From Oncomelania hupensis (Eukaryota > Mollusca > Gastropoda > Littorinimorpha > Pomatiopsidae): a DNA stretch of 64,000 bases. The notes under the pieces are model-generated. The model had not been told where the DNA came from, searched no databases, and saw only the letters and a program-made list of their open reading frames with translations. Shown one piece after another: positions 44,512 through 52,891 of the stretch (positions within the stretch are counted from its first letter, which is position 1; every line of letters begins with the position of its first letter). Position numbers and translations under genes: made by a program. The stretch covers positions 62,342,122 to 62,406,121 of the forward strand of contig CM072516.1 in the NCBI GenBank assembly GCA_036898135.1, written 5' to 3'.

Positions 44512-45648
44512 TTATTAACATTTGTACAGTGCCCTACCTTACTAGAGCTCATAGCGCTTTACAGCAAAGCAAAAAAAAATAAAACAAAAGCAAAACATGA
44601 TATATACCAAATCAGAACGCACATACACACACCCACACACGTGACAGTCTTTGTAACTATGAAGGAAAGTTCAGGATCTAGATTTGAGAAAAGATGGTGT
44701 TTGTAAATGTGTGTTTTCAGTCCAGAGCAAAAGGAATGAGATGATGCATGCAAAAGAGCATAATGTTAAAAGAAGAGAATTCCAAACTGAAGGGGCTAAA
44801 TAGAAGAATGAGCATTCACCAAAAGATTTTTTGTTTTGATACAGGGAATGCGAAGCTGGCGACTGTTAGAAGATGAACAGAGAGATCTTGATGATGTATA
44901 AACTTTAACTACATATAAATAAATAAATGTATCTATTTCTTATTTTTGTAAAACCAGCAGAAATTGCTGATTTACAAATCATTAATCCTGAAAAAGAAAA
45001 AAAAAGTCCTACAAAATATGGAACAATTCAATTCAATGTACAAAATATGGAACAATTCAATATAATGTACAGATACATTGTATCAGATTGTTCCATATTT
45101 TGTTTGGCATTTTCTGTCAGGTCTGTCATGTCGACAATTGATCTACTAAAAAGAAGAAGAAAATAAGCAGCAAATATCTTACAGTCAACAGGCGGAAATT
45201 TCTTTGGCCAGCGTCTCATGACACGGATTTTCCAGTACCCCTCATTGGTAAAGAGCGTGTGGAAGGCTTGACACACCTTAGCCAACGTGTTCATGATCAC
45301 GCCCGCCTCCAAAAACTCGCAGATGTGCAGCAAGATTTCTACAGGAATGGTGTTCAAAGTTACTACTTCTTCAACTCCAAAATCCTCTGTTTCCTCCATA
45401 TCTGACCCCACACTATGACCACTCAGAGTTCGACCTCCAAAGGTCACAGGGTCACGTGGTGTGTTGTCAGGATCAAACTCAAGCTCAGACTCAATGACGC
45501 AGGGTTGCTCTTGTGAAACTATTATCAATTCCGCGGTGTCCAGTGGTGGCAGCTCTGACTGACTTGCCTGATTGCTGCTTTCTACTGGAACCAGCCTCAA
45601 TGCCTCAAACGGTATTTCAGGCGCCTGTGCTCTAACTTCCCTCTCCAT
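27165..45648 (-). CDS. FBXW9: FBXW9-like F-box/WD40 protein
   Basis: Eight exons (45648-45183, 44056-43920, 43761-43633, 38076-37964, 37101-36864, 28091-27978, 27800-27642, 27254-27165) join without a frame break to 481 residues; the human protein is about 458. An acidic, disordered N-terminus (1-95) precedes an F-box (about 98-145: [13 protein letters not shown]...). A WW/HKEW linker and WD40 repeats follow; visible repeat signatures include [45 protein letters not shown] and a final [11 protein letters not shown]. By family knowledge the F-box binds SKP1 in an SCF ubiquitin ligase and the propeller recruits substrate; the substrate is not predictable here. The ATG at 45648 has a good context (GAAATGG), and no in-frame ATG lies between it and the upstream stop. 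The 8.8-kb intron 5 and 5.6-kb intron 3 hold LTR elements in the same orientation as the gene. Confidence 0.9.
27642..27800 (-). CDS. FBXW9: FBXW9 exon 7
   Basis: 159 bp from GTGTGACAG to AAG/GTAATG. Encodes [13 protein letters not shown] and the [10 protein letters not shown] blade. Confidence 0.9.
27978..28091 (-). CDS. FBXW9: FBXW9 exon 6
   Basis: 114 bp, phase 0 both sides. Encodes [20 protein letters not shown], part of the next blade. The 8.8-kb intron upstream of it carries the Gmr1-like element. Confidence 0.88.
29383..29860 (+). mobile_element. Short retroposon family, copy 8 (3'-truncated)
   Basis: Begins GTGGGGAGCCGGGGGTTTCAG with a TACAAATAGTA version of the TATA-like motif, and stops before the conserved 3' block and tail. 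No target duplication was found. Confidence 0.75.
30001..30205 (+). repeat. Dispersed repeat with CTATAAATAGC hairpin, copy 2
   Basis: Inverted relative to 25318-25505. Contains two CTATAAATAGC-type palindromes about 70 bp apart. Confidence 0.6.
30458..30721 (+). mobile_element. LINE C-terminal fragment, part 1 of a split copy
   Basis: The 5' portion of a LINE end in which the LTR element landed; the rest resumes at 36385. The last five bases CCATC (30717-30721) are the left copy of the LTR element's target duplication. Confidence 0.8.
30722..31355 (-). repeat. 3' LTR of the Gmr1-like element
   Basis: 634 bp. It differs from the other LTR at two bases near the outer end, one base near 31133 and a one-base indel near 31239. 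Confidence 0.9.
31675..35193 (-). CDS. Gag-PR-IN polyprotein with RT remnant, 1172 codons
   Basis: Uninterrupted frame. In order: a Glu/Arg-rich coiled coil (25-100); a capsid region with a SCAN-like segment (about 188-278: [37 protein letters not shown]); a CCHC zinc knuckle C324-C327-H332-C337; a protease motif DSG at 441-443; a TRAQAKR linker at 570; an integrase zinc finger H668, H675, C705, C708; and the integrase core D738, D798, E834 with exact D-35-E spacing. A GPY/F-like segment follows (WKGPYEV). Only the amino edge of RT (1053-1088) and one post-active-site segment (1089-1134) remain. The YxDD box, RT thumb and RNase H are missing, and the last ~38 residues join in frame. The product could make particles and integrase but not cDNA by itself. 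Confidence 0.88.
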   Translation of the reverse strand: MADFWQKGVELNLKGKQLTEYVKSQERIRERELEEKRLEKEIELEQKRLDVEEQRRREEREFELKRLEIEQQRQEREDERRREEREADRQFQLELARIQQQQHAPQVISDNTAPKLPAFVDGKDQIDSYLARFERFAESSNWQPQDWAIRLSALLTGQALEVYTRLSNDDAKNYDVLKEALLQCYNFTEKGYRKRFRECRPKSDETPKQFVERLSSYLHKWVELSGETKSYDSLHDLIVKEQFLNACHKDLATHLEEQKLQTLKDVTEAAERYLIAHGKTLGPPSATKHFQKTGNHVNQIQGSQTSQRQTDSTPPPREGHSRGCFTCNATDHRASNCPQNKSSGQRSSTDNAAAGNRQRRFSNQRQTSRSDHQVCGGSVILPSETERAATPADVQECITDGQLLLANGKSIPVVASAAVTVQNMPVSKGRVGNHEVTVLRDSGCSGVIVREDLIAKEQFTGDSKWTLMADSKCVKAPVAKIHVNTPFYIGEVEAVCLKKPLYDLMIGNIDGARRPDNPDPEWSPASTQHVEVVEEDPLPFPDGDLTELLRDNVVTPAQPCRPEIVGAVTTRAQAKRDKTSTPLKVADNSKAAIVDRDKLIQLQEDDSTLNKYRNRQDHVTKGSGTVYFEVKAKILYRIFQHPRVNGGKPLRQVLVPLPLRRQVMEVAHDSIMGGHLGIKKTSDRIQAVFYWPGLHADVSRFCRSCDICQKTIPRGRVPKVPMQRMPLIDRPFKRVALDLIGEIRPPSEEGHRWVLTLVDYATRYPEAVPLKKIDTETVAEALVDMFSRLGVPEEILTDLGTQFVSDCMKEVNRLLSIRHLTTTPYHPMCNGLVEKFNATLKSTLKKLCSEQPRQWHRYINALLFAYREVPQESTGFSPFELLYGRTIQGPMHILKELWTKEVDTPEVKNSYQYVFDLREKLEQTLEIARENLKKSQDCGKHYYDRRAVNRKFKPGNKVLVLLPTDHNKLLMQWKGPYEVETVVGINDYKVKVGQHSKIYHANLLKLYVERPSETVHAATAAVTDNSFDSEELLELGDFHSKEGIDDVKLRPSLTEGQKMELKDLMGEFPHNFSDVPGSTTLVEHEVHTQTWKEHLQTLREPFHRPAEANLTVRPSKCILGADNVDCVGHPMEEGDNGGRTDSREAHVIIVFDPGPMTTATDEGVVSLRMKEH
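35194..35749 (-). other. Leader of the Gmr1-like element with PBS
   Basis: Lies between the 5' LTR and the ORF. The primer-binding site is immediately inside the LTR (about 35732-35746). Short direct repeats of a GAAAGTTCTT-type sequence crowd 35206-35310. An upstream 126-codon frame overlaps the ORF start but has no recognised motif. Confidence 0.6.
35750..36384 (-). repeat. 5' LTR of the Gmr1-like element
   Basis: 635 bp, TGTTAC...GTAACA. Transcription on the minus strand would start here. Essentially identical to 30722-31355. Confidence 0.9.
36385..36572 (+). mobile_element. LINE C-terminal fragment, part 2 of the split copy
   Basis: Resumes with CCATCCTGCA directly after the LTR element and runs into the (GGATA)n tail. 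It completes the copy begun at 30458. Confidence 0.8.
36864..37101 (-). CDS. FBXW9: FBXW9 exon 5
   Basis: 238 bp from acceptor ATGTTACAG to donor CAG/GTATGT. Encodes two WD repeats, with [17 protein letters not shown] and [18 protein letters not shown]. Confidence 0.92.
37102..37963. other. FBXW9 intron 4 with a G-run
   Basis: Ordinary AT-rich intron apart from a tract of about 36 G bases with few interruptions at 37626-37662, on the non-template side of nothing recognised. It may form a quadruplex, or the length may be an assembly artefact. Confidence 0.5.
37964..38076 (-). CDS. FBXW9: FBXW9 exon 4
   Basis: 113 bp, phase 0 to 2. Encodes [19 protein letters not shown] followed by TKIKVWDLG. 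Confidence 0.9.
38215..38450. repeat. AAGGTCA-rich dispersed repeat, copy a
   Basis: A run of TGACCTT(G) motifs (the complement of AAGGTCA), at least six within about 130 bp. Related in motif content to copies at 43020, 54340, 56590 and 61260. Confidence 0.5.
38640..39175. repeat. ~62-bp tandem hairpin satellite, left block
   Basis: Successive degenerate units each pair an ACTATTCTAA arm with a TTAGAATAG arm followed by TTTCCTCTC. The TTAGAAT-type arms start near 38842, 38913, 38976, 39038, 39100 and 39154, spaced about 54-71 bp. Matching sequence occurs at 42600-43015, on the far side of the gypsy fragment. Confidence 0.7.
39568..39668. repeat. Perfect 43-bp inverted repeat at the gypsy truncation point
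   Basis: Left arm 39568-39610, loop 39611-39625, right arm 39626-39668. The arms begin CTTGTTTC and end CTGATG, and their pairing is exact. The gypsy reading frame stops being recognisable exactly at the right arm. Confidence 0.85.
39669..42013 (-). pseudogene. Truncated, frame-broken gypsy gag-PR-RT
   Basis: On the minus strand: a Gag-like stretch (about 42000-41290), a CCHC knuckle [14 protein letters not shown] (near 41150), a protease motif [11 protein letters not shown] (near 40960), then the RT fingers ([16 protein letters not shown] near 39930 and FQRLMQT near 39670). At least three frameshifts are evident (near 41550, 40395 and 39880). RT ends before the YxDD box; RNase H and integrase are absent. 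The pol layout, with RT soon after protease, is that of ordinary gypsy, so it is not closely related to the element at 30722. Confidence 0.8.
42014..42221 (-). repeat. Probable LTR of the truncated gypsy element
   Basis: The inner end CACTACA is followed by a TGGCGCTGCGAGCAGGATC primer-site-like sequence; the outer end reads TGTTGCGCTCTC. Contains AATAAA and an internal (CT)n/(C)n tract at 42078-42153. The outer limit is inferred from TG...CA only. Confidence 0.5.
42600..43015. repeat. ~62-bp tandem hairpin satellite, right block
   Basis: The same GGAAAACTATTCTA and TAGAGTAGTTTT arms as the left block, more degenerate. The two blocks flank the gypsy fragment and were probably once continuous. 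Confidence 0.6.
43020..43480. repeat. AAGGTCA-rich dispersed repeat, copy b
   Basis: Contains GGTCAAGGTCACTTC and TGACCTTGACCTTGAAG, and a block shared in reverse with copies c to e (the 'AATGAATGACTTCA' element appears here as its complement). Confidence 0.6.
43633..43761 (-). CDS. FBXW9: FBXW9 exon 3
   Basis: 129 bp, phase 0 both sides. Encodes the first WD repeat, [19 protein letters not shown]. Confidence 0.9.
43920..44056 (-). CDS. FBXW9: FBXW9 exon 2
   Basis: 137 bp from TATTAAAG to CAG/GTATGG. Encodes the [18 protein letters not shown] linker and the start of the propeller ([10 protein letters not shown]). Confidence 0.9.
44057..45182. other. FBXW9 intron 1 with a LINE 3' end
   Basis: About 44455-44930 reads, on the minus strand, as a CR1/L2-type LINE 3' UTR: an AGCGCTATGAGCTC motif and an (ATT)n tail. 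Near the exon 1 donor, two direct copies of an ACAAAATATGGAACAATTCA unit (45011 and 45040) are followed by an inverted copy (to about 45104). Confidence 0.5.
45183..45648 (-). CDS. FBXW9: FBXW9 exon 1 (first coding)
   Basis: Start ATG to donor GAC T/GTAAGA (phase 1). Encodes residues 1-155 with the whole F-box. Confidence 0.9.
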
Positions 45649-46330
45649 TTCTTGTGCCTGTGCTCCTTCACCACCGATTTTCTGTGTCCCTCTGCTCCTT
45701 GCAATGGATTGCTGCTTGCTATTCAGTATTCTAAGATTCTAATCACGCCAGTCCTTGTCAGTGCTGTGCCAGGTGCCAGGACTCAGTCAAGTAACAGCAG
45801 CACAAACTGACGTAGTACCTGTAGCAAAAGTGAAAAGAAACAACTAATCACGTATTCAAACTATTGTATTGACTATTGGCATACATGTTAATCAATGCTA
45901 ATTAATGATTCATAAAATGCACAGTTGCATCGCGCGCGCACTCGCACACACACAGTGTCACAGATACCAAATAAAATCCTAACCAATAATATTTTGGTTA
46001 TACTTATCTAAAGTATAATTGTTTCTATTAACTTCAGCTCTCGCTGCTGCAGTTTGGCGCCTAAGCTTAACTTTCAGAAGCCGTCCAGCTTTCAAGTCAG
46101 AAAGAAAGTTATTGCCACTCACCTAAAGATCGCGACTGTCATGACGATATTGCTTAAATATAGATGTGACGAACATTTGAACAAACACAAACAAAAACGA
46201 AAAGTGAGAATCGTTCAGTAGCGATTGTAAACAGTGTTTATGTATATGACGACGTATCCTATTGGTGCATTATCTTTTTTTCCGGCTTCTGCTTAAACCA
46301 CCACCCATTGGTTGTTAAATATTCTTAAGA
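45649..46330 (-). promoter_or_regulatory. Probable FBXW9 5' UTR and promoter region
   Basis: Upstream of the FBXW9 start codon. A good acceptor (TTTTGCTACAG, ending near 45823 on the minus strand) suggests a spliced 5' UTR with a non-coding first exon near 46.1-46.25 kb. The core promoter cannot be placed. Confidence 0.35.
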
Positions 46331-47468
46331 GATTTCGATAGCTCAGAGGTTCCAATTTGTCGAGGCATAAGCGCAAGAAATCAAATAAGCTCTTCCGGGG
46401 ATGTTAATTTACCCAAGAAGAAGAAGAAGAAGAAGAAGAAGATCTTAGCTCTTTATAAGTGCCGTATCGTGTTGGTTGGTTTACTTGCTTGTTTATTGTT
46501 TAATCTTCTGTGGTAAATAAATAAATGCATTAGACATAATTAAAAAATATATATAAAAAATAAATAAAACAAAACAAATACATATATATCTAAATAAATA
46601 ATAAATTAATGATATTTGGACTTTTTGTTTGTAAATAATTATTGTATCATTCTTAGATGGCACTTTTTGAGCTCGAGAGCTGCCTCGGGGCACTGGCAAT
46701 GCAGCCTCTACCTCAATCCGTTCGAGGCGCCCACTTTTAACCTTTGGGCGCAAAGTCTGATGCCCAAACGTCTGAGAACATTCATGAGCGACCGGGCAAA
46801 GGGGAGAAGGGACCTAGTGCGCGCGTGATGGGTGTATTTGCGGAGCCGACACAACCTTTTAGGACAAGAGGGTCAGGATCTTTAAAGTTCGTGCTATGGA
46901 ATGTGTGCGTGCACAGGCTAGACCTCGGTTTATACTCTCATCCGAAGGCTTTATGATTCTTATGTCGCTTTGGTGTTCCGAGATATCCTGATAATTAATT
47001 ATTACTATCCAATGCTGCACAGTCATTGTTTGAACCACATATAATTATTGCGCTTCGAGATCTGCTTTTAACTTATTTCTATAGAACAGTTTTAACTAGA
47101 AGTGTTTGGGGTCTAAAACCTTCCTAGTTTAGAAACGTGCTGTGCATCCGGCTGCTGTTCTCTCAAAGAGTTTATTATTTTAAACTAAACTCTTTGGTTC
47201 TGTCTATGGATTTAGCAATGAAGTAGGCCCTATGTAACTTTTTTGAAACTTTGGAAACTTCTATTATTAGGGATAAAGATTTTAGACTAATTAATAAGTA
47301 AATCTTCCAATCTGTCCCTTAACAAATTAACACAGTAAAGAACCTTTAACATTAACTTGGAAATAATATAAATCACACACACACACACATGCACACACAA
47401 TCACACCAACATCTTCATCATTATCTTTAAATAATTGTAGGCAACCACCCCTCACTATCCCCCACCCT

Positions 47469-47532
<64 letters not shown>

Positions 47533-48160
47533 TTTTTTTATGTTTATTATGTTATTATATATATTATTAATATTATTATGTTTATTTATTTAGAAATGTT
47601 TGGCTGCCTGCCTTCTTATATTTATTTATTTATTCAAAGTTTTGGTGTATTTGTTTGTTTGTTTGTTTTATTAATATTTTGTTTGTTTGATTGGTTGGTT
47701 GTTTTTTTTTTTCCGTTATTAAATGTTGCGGTTTGAAGATAATCTACACGTCATTTGAAGCAGTTTATTTCCCACAAGTCAACGCAGGAAAACGTAGTCT
47801 AGATCTAGCATCGTAGTTCTAGATCTAATAATCGATCACCGACTCTCAGTCTCATTTGCACAAGTTCACTGATTCTAAAGCAGTGTGTTTTGTTTAAAAG
47901 TCATGCCTTCTACAGAATGGACATTTTGTACCATGGTGTAAGCGAGGGAAAGAATCTTGTGCATGGTGACAAGGACTGCACAAAAATGCCTGAGCCTTTG
48001 AGTTTGAATCCGACGATTGGGTAAGGTTGAAGGTTTGATCAACCCTTTAATGCTTTATGTACAATTATGATTTGAGTTTGGATGAAAGTGGTAAACCTAT
48101 ATTACGTCTCATCTTGAGATCGCCTAGTAGCATTGGCTACATCATCATAGCAAGTAAATT
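46331..48160. other. Intergenic stretch with SINE-like repeat and microsatellites
   Basis: An (AAG)n tract lies near 46421-46442 and an (AAT)n tract near 47469-47531. The only other recognisable item is the repeat at 46655-46955. Confidence 0.5.
46655..46955 (+). repeat. SINE-like repeat shared with 52892-53180
   Basis: About 300 bp. Shared landmarks are 'TTTGGGCGC', 'GCGACCGGG', 'CCTAGTGCG' and 'TCAGGATCTTTAAAG', ending 'CTCATCCGAAGG'. No RNA polymerase III boxes were found. Confidence 0.6.
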
Positions 48161-48164
48161 TATT

Positions 48165-48917
48165 TATTTATTTATTACAGGCCGTTTTATATAGCGCTTA
48201 CCTATTAATCTAGCTCTAAGCGCTTAGCAATTTACTTTTAAAACTTTTAAAGAACTATAACTCATTAACTGCGACTAAAATCAACCAGATAATGACATAA
48301 AAAGTAAGTTAAAACACATAATAATTCATTTGACTAACACAGTAGTACACGTACACGCGTGCGCATATACACTCACACAGCACGTATACAACACAAGTCT
48401 AACTATAATACGTGAATTAACAAAGTCCAATTAACAAGTTCAAACAAGAATAATGAAACTATTGGCTGTACATGATCGCTTTCCGCTCATTAAAAGTGAA
48501 GAATTGAACCTAGAGAACCAAAACGTGAAAAGAAAATGCACCAACGTGCAATGATACAACACTCGGGCCGAGAACGAGGCAAGGTGAGAACTTCACAGGT
48601 CATCAGCACACTTGAACAGGTGAGTTTTCAGGGACCTCTTGAGAGAGGGGGGGGGGGGGAGAGGTCACAATGAAGGATGTGGGATGGGAGCTGGTTCCAA
48701 AATGTAGGCGCGTGGAAGGAGAAAGAGCGGTCACCGAAGGTTTTGGTTCTAGTGCGTAGGATGGAGAGGATTCTTCCGTCGAAGGAGAAGCGTAAACGTC
48801 TGGAGGGAGTGTATGGAAGCAAGAGTTCAGAGAGATAGACAGGAAAGTGAGGGTCAGTGAACGAGTTGAAGCAGAAATTGGCAGTCTTGTGCTTGATGCG
48901 GAAGGATATTGGGAGCC
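48165..48917 (-). mobile_element. CR1/L2-type LINE 3' end
   Basis: On the minus strand the C-terminal motif KLHWLPISFRI...YTPSRRLR...WNQLP is followed by a frame break near a (G)n run, an AGCGCTTA-type 3' UTR and an (AAAT)n tail at about 48165. It was split by a second LINE at 48930. Confidence 0.65.
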
Positions 48918-48929
48918 AGTGGAGTTTTA

Positions 48930-49546
48930 CATCATGTAGTGTGTATGTATCAGACAATGGGTCCCGACAGGAAGTCCTCTCCAGGATCGCACAAACAACT
49001 GCTGCCTTGACAAGGTTGAAGCCCATTTGGAAAGACAGGACCATCAATCTACATTCCAAAGTAAGACTGCTGCGCTCCCTTGTCATCTCCATCTTCCTAT
49101 ATGCTTGCGAAGCATGGACCCTCACAGCAGATCTCCAACGAAGAATATAAAGCATGGAGATGAGGTGCTACAGAAGACTTCTGGGCATTTCCTATACCCA
49201 ACACATCACCAATGATGAAGTCCGACAGACCATCACACAAGCCATTGGACAACACGATGACCTGTTCACAGTGGTGAATTAACGGAAACTCCGATGGTAT
49301 GGCCACGTCACCAGATCATCAGGCCTTGCAAAGACTATTCTGCAAGGCACAGTGTAAGGAGGTAGAAGAAGAGGGAGACCAAAAAAGAGGTGGAAGGACA
49401 ACATTCGAGAATGGACTGGTTTGACACTGAGCTAAGCCATCAGGGCTGCTGAGGACAGAGAAAGATGGAGTATGCTGGTTAAACGATCATCTGTGGTGCG
49501 CCCCTACGACCTCAGGGTTACGGGACAGGATAGGATAGGATAGGAT
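48930..49546 (+). mobile_element. LINE 3' end with (GGATA)n tail, best copy
   Basis: Truncated at the 5' end. Encodes the C-terminal part of a non-LTR retrotransposon polyprotein ([41 protein letters not shown]) and ends in GGATA repeats. A 12-bp target duplication AGTGGAGTTTTA (48918-48929 and 49547-49558) shows insertion into the older CR1-type LINE. Confidence 0.8.
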
Positions 49547-49559
49547 AGTGGAGTTTTAG

Positions 49560-50004
49560 CATGAGTGGTTGTAGGTAAATAAGCTTGCAAAACATGGACC
49601 CTCACAGCAGATCTACAACGAAGAATACAAAGCATGGAAATGAGGTGCTACAGAAGACTTCTTGGCATTTTCTATACCCAGCACATCACCAAAAGACGAA
49701 GTCCGACAGACCATCACACAAGCCATTGGACAACACGATTGCTTGTTCACATTTGTGAAGAAACGGAAACTCCTATGGTGTGACCACCAGAGCATCAGGT
49801 CTTGCAAAGACCATCCTACAAGGCACGGTGCAGGGAGGAAGAAGAGAGAGACAGAAAAAGAGATGGGAGGACAACATTCGAGAATGGACTGGCTTGACAC
49901 TGAACGAAGCCATGAGGGTTGCTGAGAACAGAGAGAGAAGGAGTACGCTGGTTAAACGATCATCTGTGGTGCCCCCAACGACTTTCAAGCTACGGGATAG
50001 GATA
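49560..50004 (+). mobile_element. LINE 3' end, tandem second copy
   Basis: Another 5'-truncated copy of the same family directly downstream. Its GGATA tail is interrupted at 50005 by the next element and resumes at 51389-51404. Confidence 0.75.
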
Positions 50005-51280
50005 CAGGGCGGTGCCAGAACGTTTTAAGGGCGAGGGGTAGGGGGGTGGGTGGGTGGGTTACAATTCAGGCTGGGGAACAGTCCAAAGCAAAAATCTTTG
50101 AAATCCGGCTGGGGTCCAGGGGCCGCCATAAGGCCCCTGGTGAGTTCCAGGGGCAAAGCCCCGGTGGGGGGATCTGGCGGGCGAAGCCCCCCAGAAGCTG
50201 AACGTTTTATAGCATGTAAAAACCCAAAAAGAATGCTTTTTGTGAGAGATAAACGTGGATGTTTTTCATAATGTTCATTATGTGTTCATAAGGACATTAT
50301 CATTAGTAGTAGTATAAGTAGTGTCAGACCACGATTCGCGTAGCTCAATTCTTTGTTGCAAAGAATACAGCGCGCAATGCCAGGTTTATCTACTTTTTAA
50401 AAACAATTACCAACACGCTATTCCGAGTCGCCGACTTTCGCCATCTTTTCAAGCCATTCCCATTTCCACCTGTTGTTGATTTCCCCTTCTTCAAAAGGGT
50501 CTCTGCGGTTAATAATACGTGAAACACACGACATGTTAGTATAGTGATAATAAACTAACAATGGCGGACAGTGACAAAGGACTGAACTTCACGTGAACCT
50601 CCAAACGTTCAACATCGCCTTCGCCCGCTGTAGTAAAGTGATGCTAGTAAGCCTTATTGGGCAGTGAATTTGATGTAACAATAGTGGGCGCAGGAGGCAC
50701 TTTTAGTGACGAGAAAAAAAAAGCTGGACACGGACATGGATCGAGACTGGGACTTGGAGAGATTGCGTTTTGTGATTTTTTTTCTCGGACCTCTATTTAA
50801 TTTTCTGGGGAGTGACGGTTGTTTTCCTCGGAATATCGCGGATCCGAGGAGAGTTCTCCAGCCTGCAATTGGAGGTCCAGGGGGCTATGCCCCCTGGCAC
50901 TGTCAAGGGGCAGGATCATTTAGTACATTTGGCAAGGCTGAAATCAAATTTCCTGGCATCAAAAAATTGTGTGTAAATAAAAAAACAACTGCTTGGTTGA
51001 AAAATAGTGGGCCTGATGGCGAGTGTGAGTGACAGAAACAACAAACCAACACCAATTTTAATTATAATTTTAATTATAGTTTAATATTGTGCATGTGTGT
51101 TTTATACTTAATCAGAAAGAAAGTGTGTGTTTGTGAGAAAGAGAGAATTTAAAACGAAATAAATATGATATTTGTGAAACCAGAAATAGAGGCGCAGTGC
51201 ACAATGTCTCATGTGACAGTCCGTAACAGCACATTGACCTTATCCTCGGATTTCCTGATAATTAAAATAATGTATTGTAC

Positions 51281-51317
<37 letters not shown>

Positions 51318-51388
51318 GGGGGCCGAAAGGGGGGGGGGGGTCCGGAACCCCCGTAACCCCCCCCTCCCCCCATCTTAGCACAGCCCTG
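50005..51388. mobile_element. hAT-like non-autonomous element with G-rich ends
   Basis: 1384 bp. Left end CAGGGCGGTGCCAGA and right end, reversed, CAGGGCTGTGCTAAGA; both are followed by long G-rich runs. It sits inside a GGATA tail, so the target duplication cannot be told from the repeat. Internal palindromes such as GGGGCAAAGCCCC occur near the left end, and a GGGGGCTATGCCCCC lies near 50880. The 108-codon frame at 50706-51032 shows no transposase motif. Confidence 0.55.
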
Positions 51389-51934
51389 GGATAGGATAGG
51401 ATAGGACATACAATGGGTCACCTTCTGCACTTGTCATCTCAAGTCTATAAATTCCACCAAGTGGATTACTTCAGCTAATATCATAAAGAAGATTACTCCT
51501 TTTGGGTCCATGCTTTTCGTGAACAATCTCCGTTGGACAGCTCCTATGCAGTTTGTGTATTTGTTTTGTTATGAGTGGGTTTTTCTTTCTTCTTTTGTTT
51601 GTTTGTTTGTTCCTACTACCGTCAATTTTGCGACTTGCCCTACACATACTTAATACTAACCAGTGATGGAGATCACGTACAATCGTACGTGTTTCACGTA
51701 CTGAGTTGGGAAATCACGTAACGAAAATGTAATGAAAGGGTATAAACACGCACAAAGTCAGTGCCAAAGGGGTATGAAAACGTAAAGCTAAGTTGCTGGG
51801 AGGTATCATCGATAGGCCTACAACTATTTCGGTCGTTCGTACAGCTTTCGCTCGATTTGGATCGTATGCCTGTGCGTCCTGCGCGACCGCCTACCACCCT
51901 CTCTCCCGCTCCTATTCATTCTGTCGCTTCCGAG

Positions 51935-52025
51935 AAACAGCCAATCATATGCACGATAATATTCACTATTTTTTCTCAACACTTTTGATTGGCTATATAA
52001 GACTGACAACAACCCAACATTAAAC
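51935..52025 (+). promoter_or_regulatory. TATA/CCAAT promoter within the hAT-like element
   Basis: CCAAT at about 51940, a reversed ATTGG at about 51988 and TATATAAG at 51994-52001. The ATG lies only 32 bp after the TATA box, so the 5' leader would be very short. Confidence 0.45.
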
Positions 52026-52283
52026 ATGGCCGACAAACAGCGATCTGAGGGGAAGCCGAAGAAAAGGAAAAATAAAGCAGACAAAACTAATTGCTCAAAC
52101 AAATTAAAACAAGATGAAGGAAAAGAAAAACAAACTTTTTTGTCAGCCTTTGGCTTTGAGTGCTCGGTAAGAGAAGAAAAAGGTGAGCCGCAACCGGGCC
52201 CGGCTGAAGAAACTCAAACTGATGAAAAGACTTTCCACGCAAAGTGTTTATTACGTATGTTGGTGTACCCCCTAAAAAACTGA
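52026..52283 (+). CDS. Possible truncated transposon first exon, 85 codons
   Basis: Opens with AAACATGG, a good initiation context. The product is Lys-rich with a basic start (KPKKRKNK, a nuclear-localisation-like run), then an acidic tail, and stops near the right end of the element. It may be the amino end of a lost transposase; I recognise no domain. Confidence 0.4.
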   Translation: MADKQRSEGKPKKRKNKADKTNCSNKLKQDEGKEKQTFLSAFGFECSVREEKGEPQPGPAEETQTDEKTFHAKCLLRMLVYPLKN

Positions 52284-52534
52284 AAGGGGGTATAAAAAAA
52301 ACCCTTATGTTTGCAATGAGGGTATGAAAACCCTCACATGTTTTGGTTGAGGGTATAAATACCCCTAGCTTAAAAACTTTCTCCATCACTGCTAACGTTA
52401 AAACCGCCTTAATCTAATATTGTTGTACTTTCGGTTACGAAACAGGGTAGATTATTACTGACTTTTAATGTTTTCGATATTCCCTTGAATCACTGTAACG
52501 GCGAGAGATGTGCACGTTAGAAATCAAATTAGTA

Positions 52535-52738
<204 letters not shown>

Positions 52739-52891
52739 ATAATTAATAAATTAATTAATTAACTAATTTTTTTATTTTTTTATTTTTTGGAAAGGACCGT
52801 GAACGCATTGATCGATCCTCATAAATGCATAATATAACAGTTCTGACTTTCTTTCTTCTTTTTTTCTTTCTTTAATTTATTCGTTCTTCTA

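Larger units (their letters stand above)
51661..52391 (+). mobile_element. hAT-like deletion derivative with promoter and first exon
   Basis: 731 bp. Left end CAGTGATGGAGATCACG; right end, reversed, CAGTGATGGAGAAAG. Five-base direct repeats CTAAC flank it (51656-51660 and 52392-52396). Several CACGTA motifs lie near the left end and GGGTAT(A/G)AAA motifs near the right, as expected for subterminal sites. Confidence 0.65.

Noticed and set aside
50706..51032. 108-codon frame inside the G-rich element
   Set aside because: No motif, no initiation context of note and no conserved relative visible.
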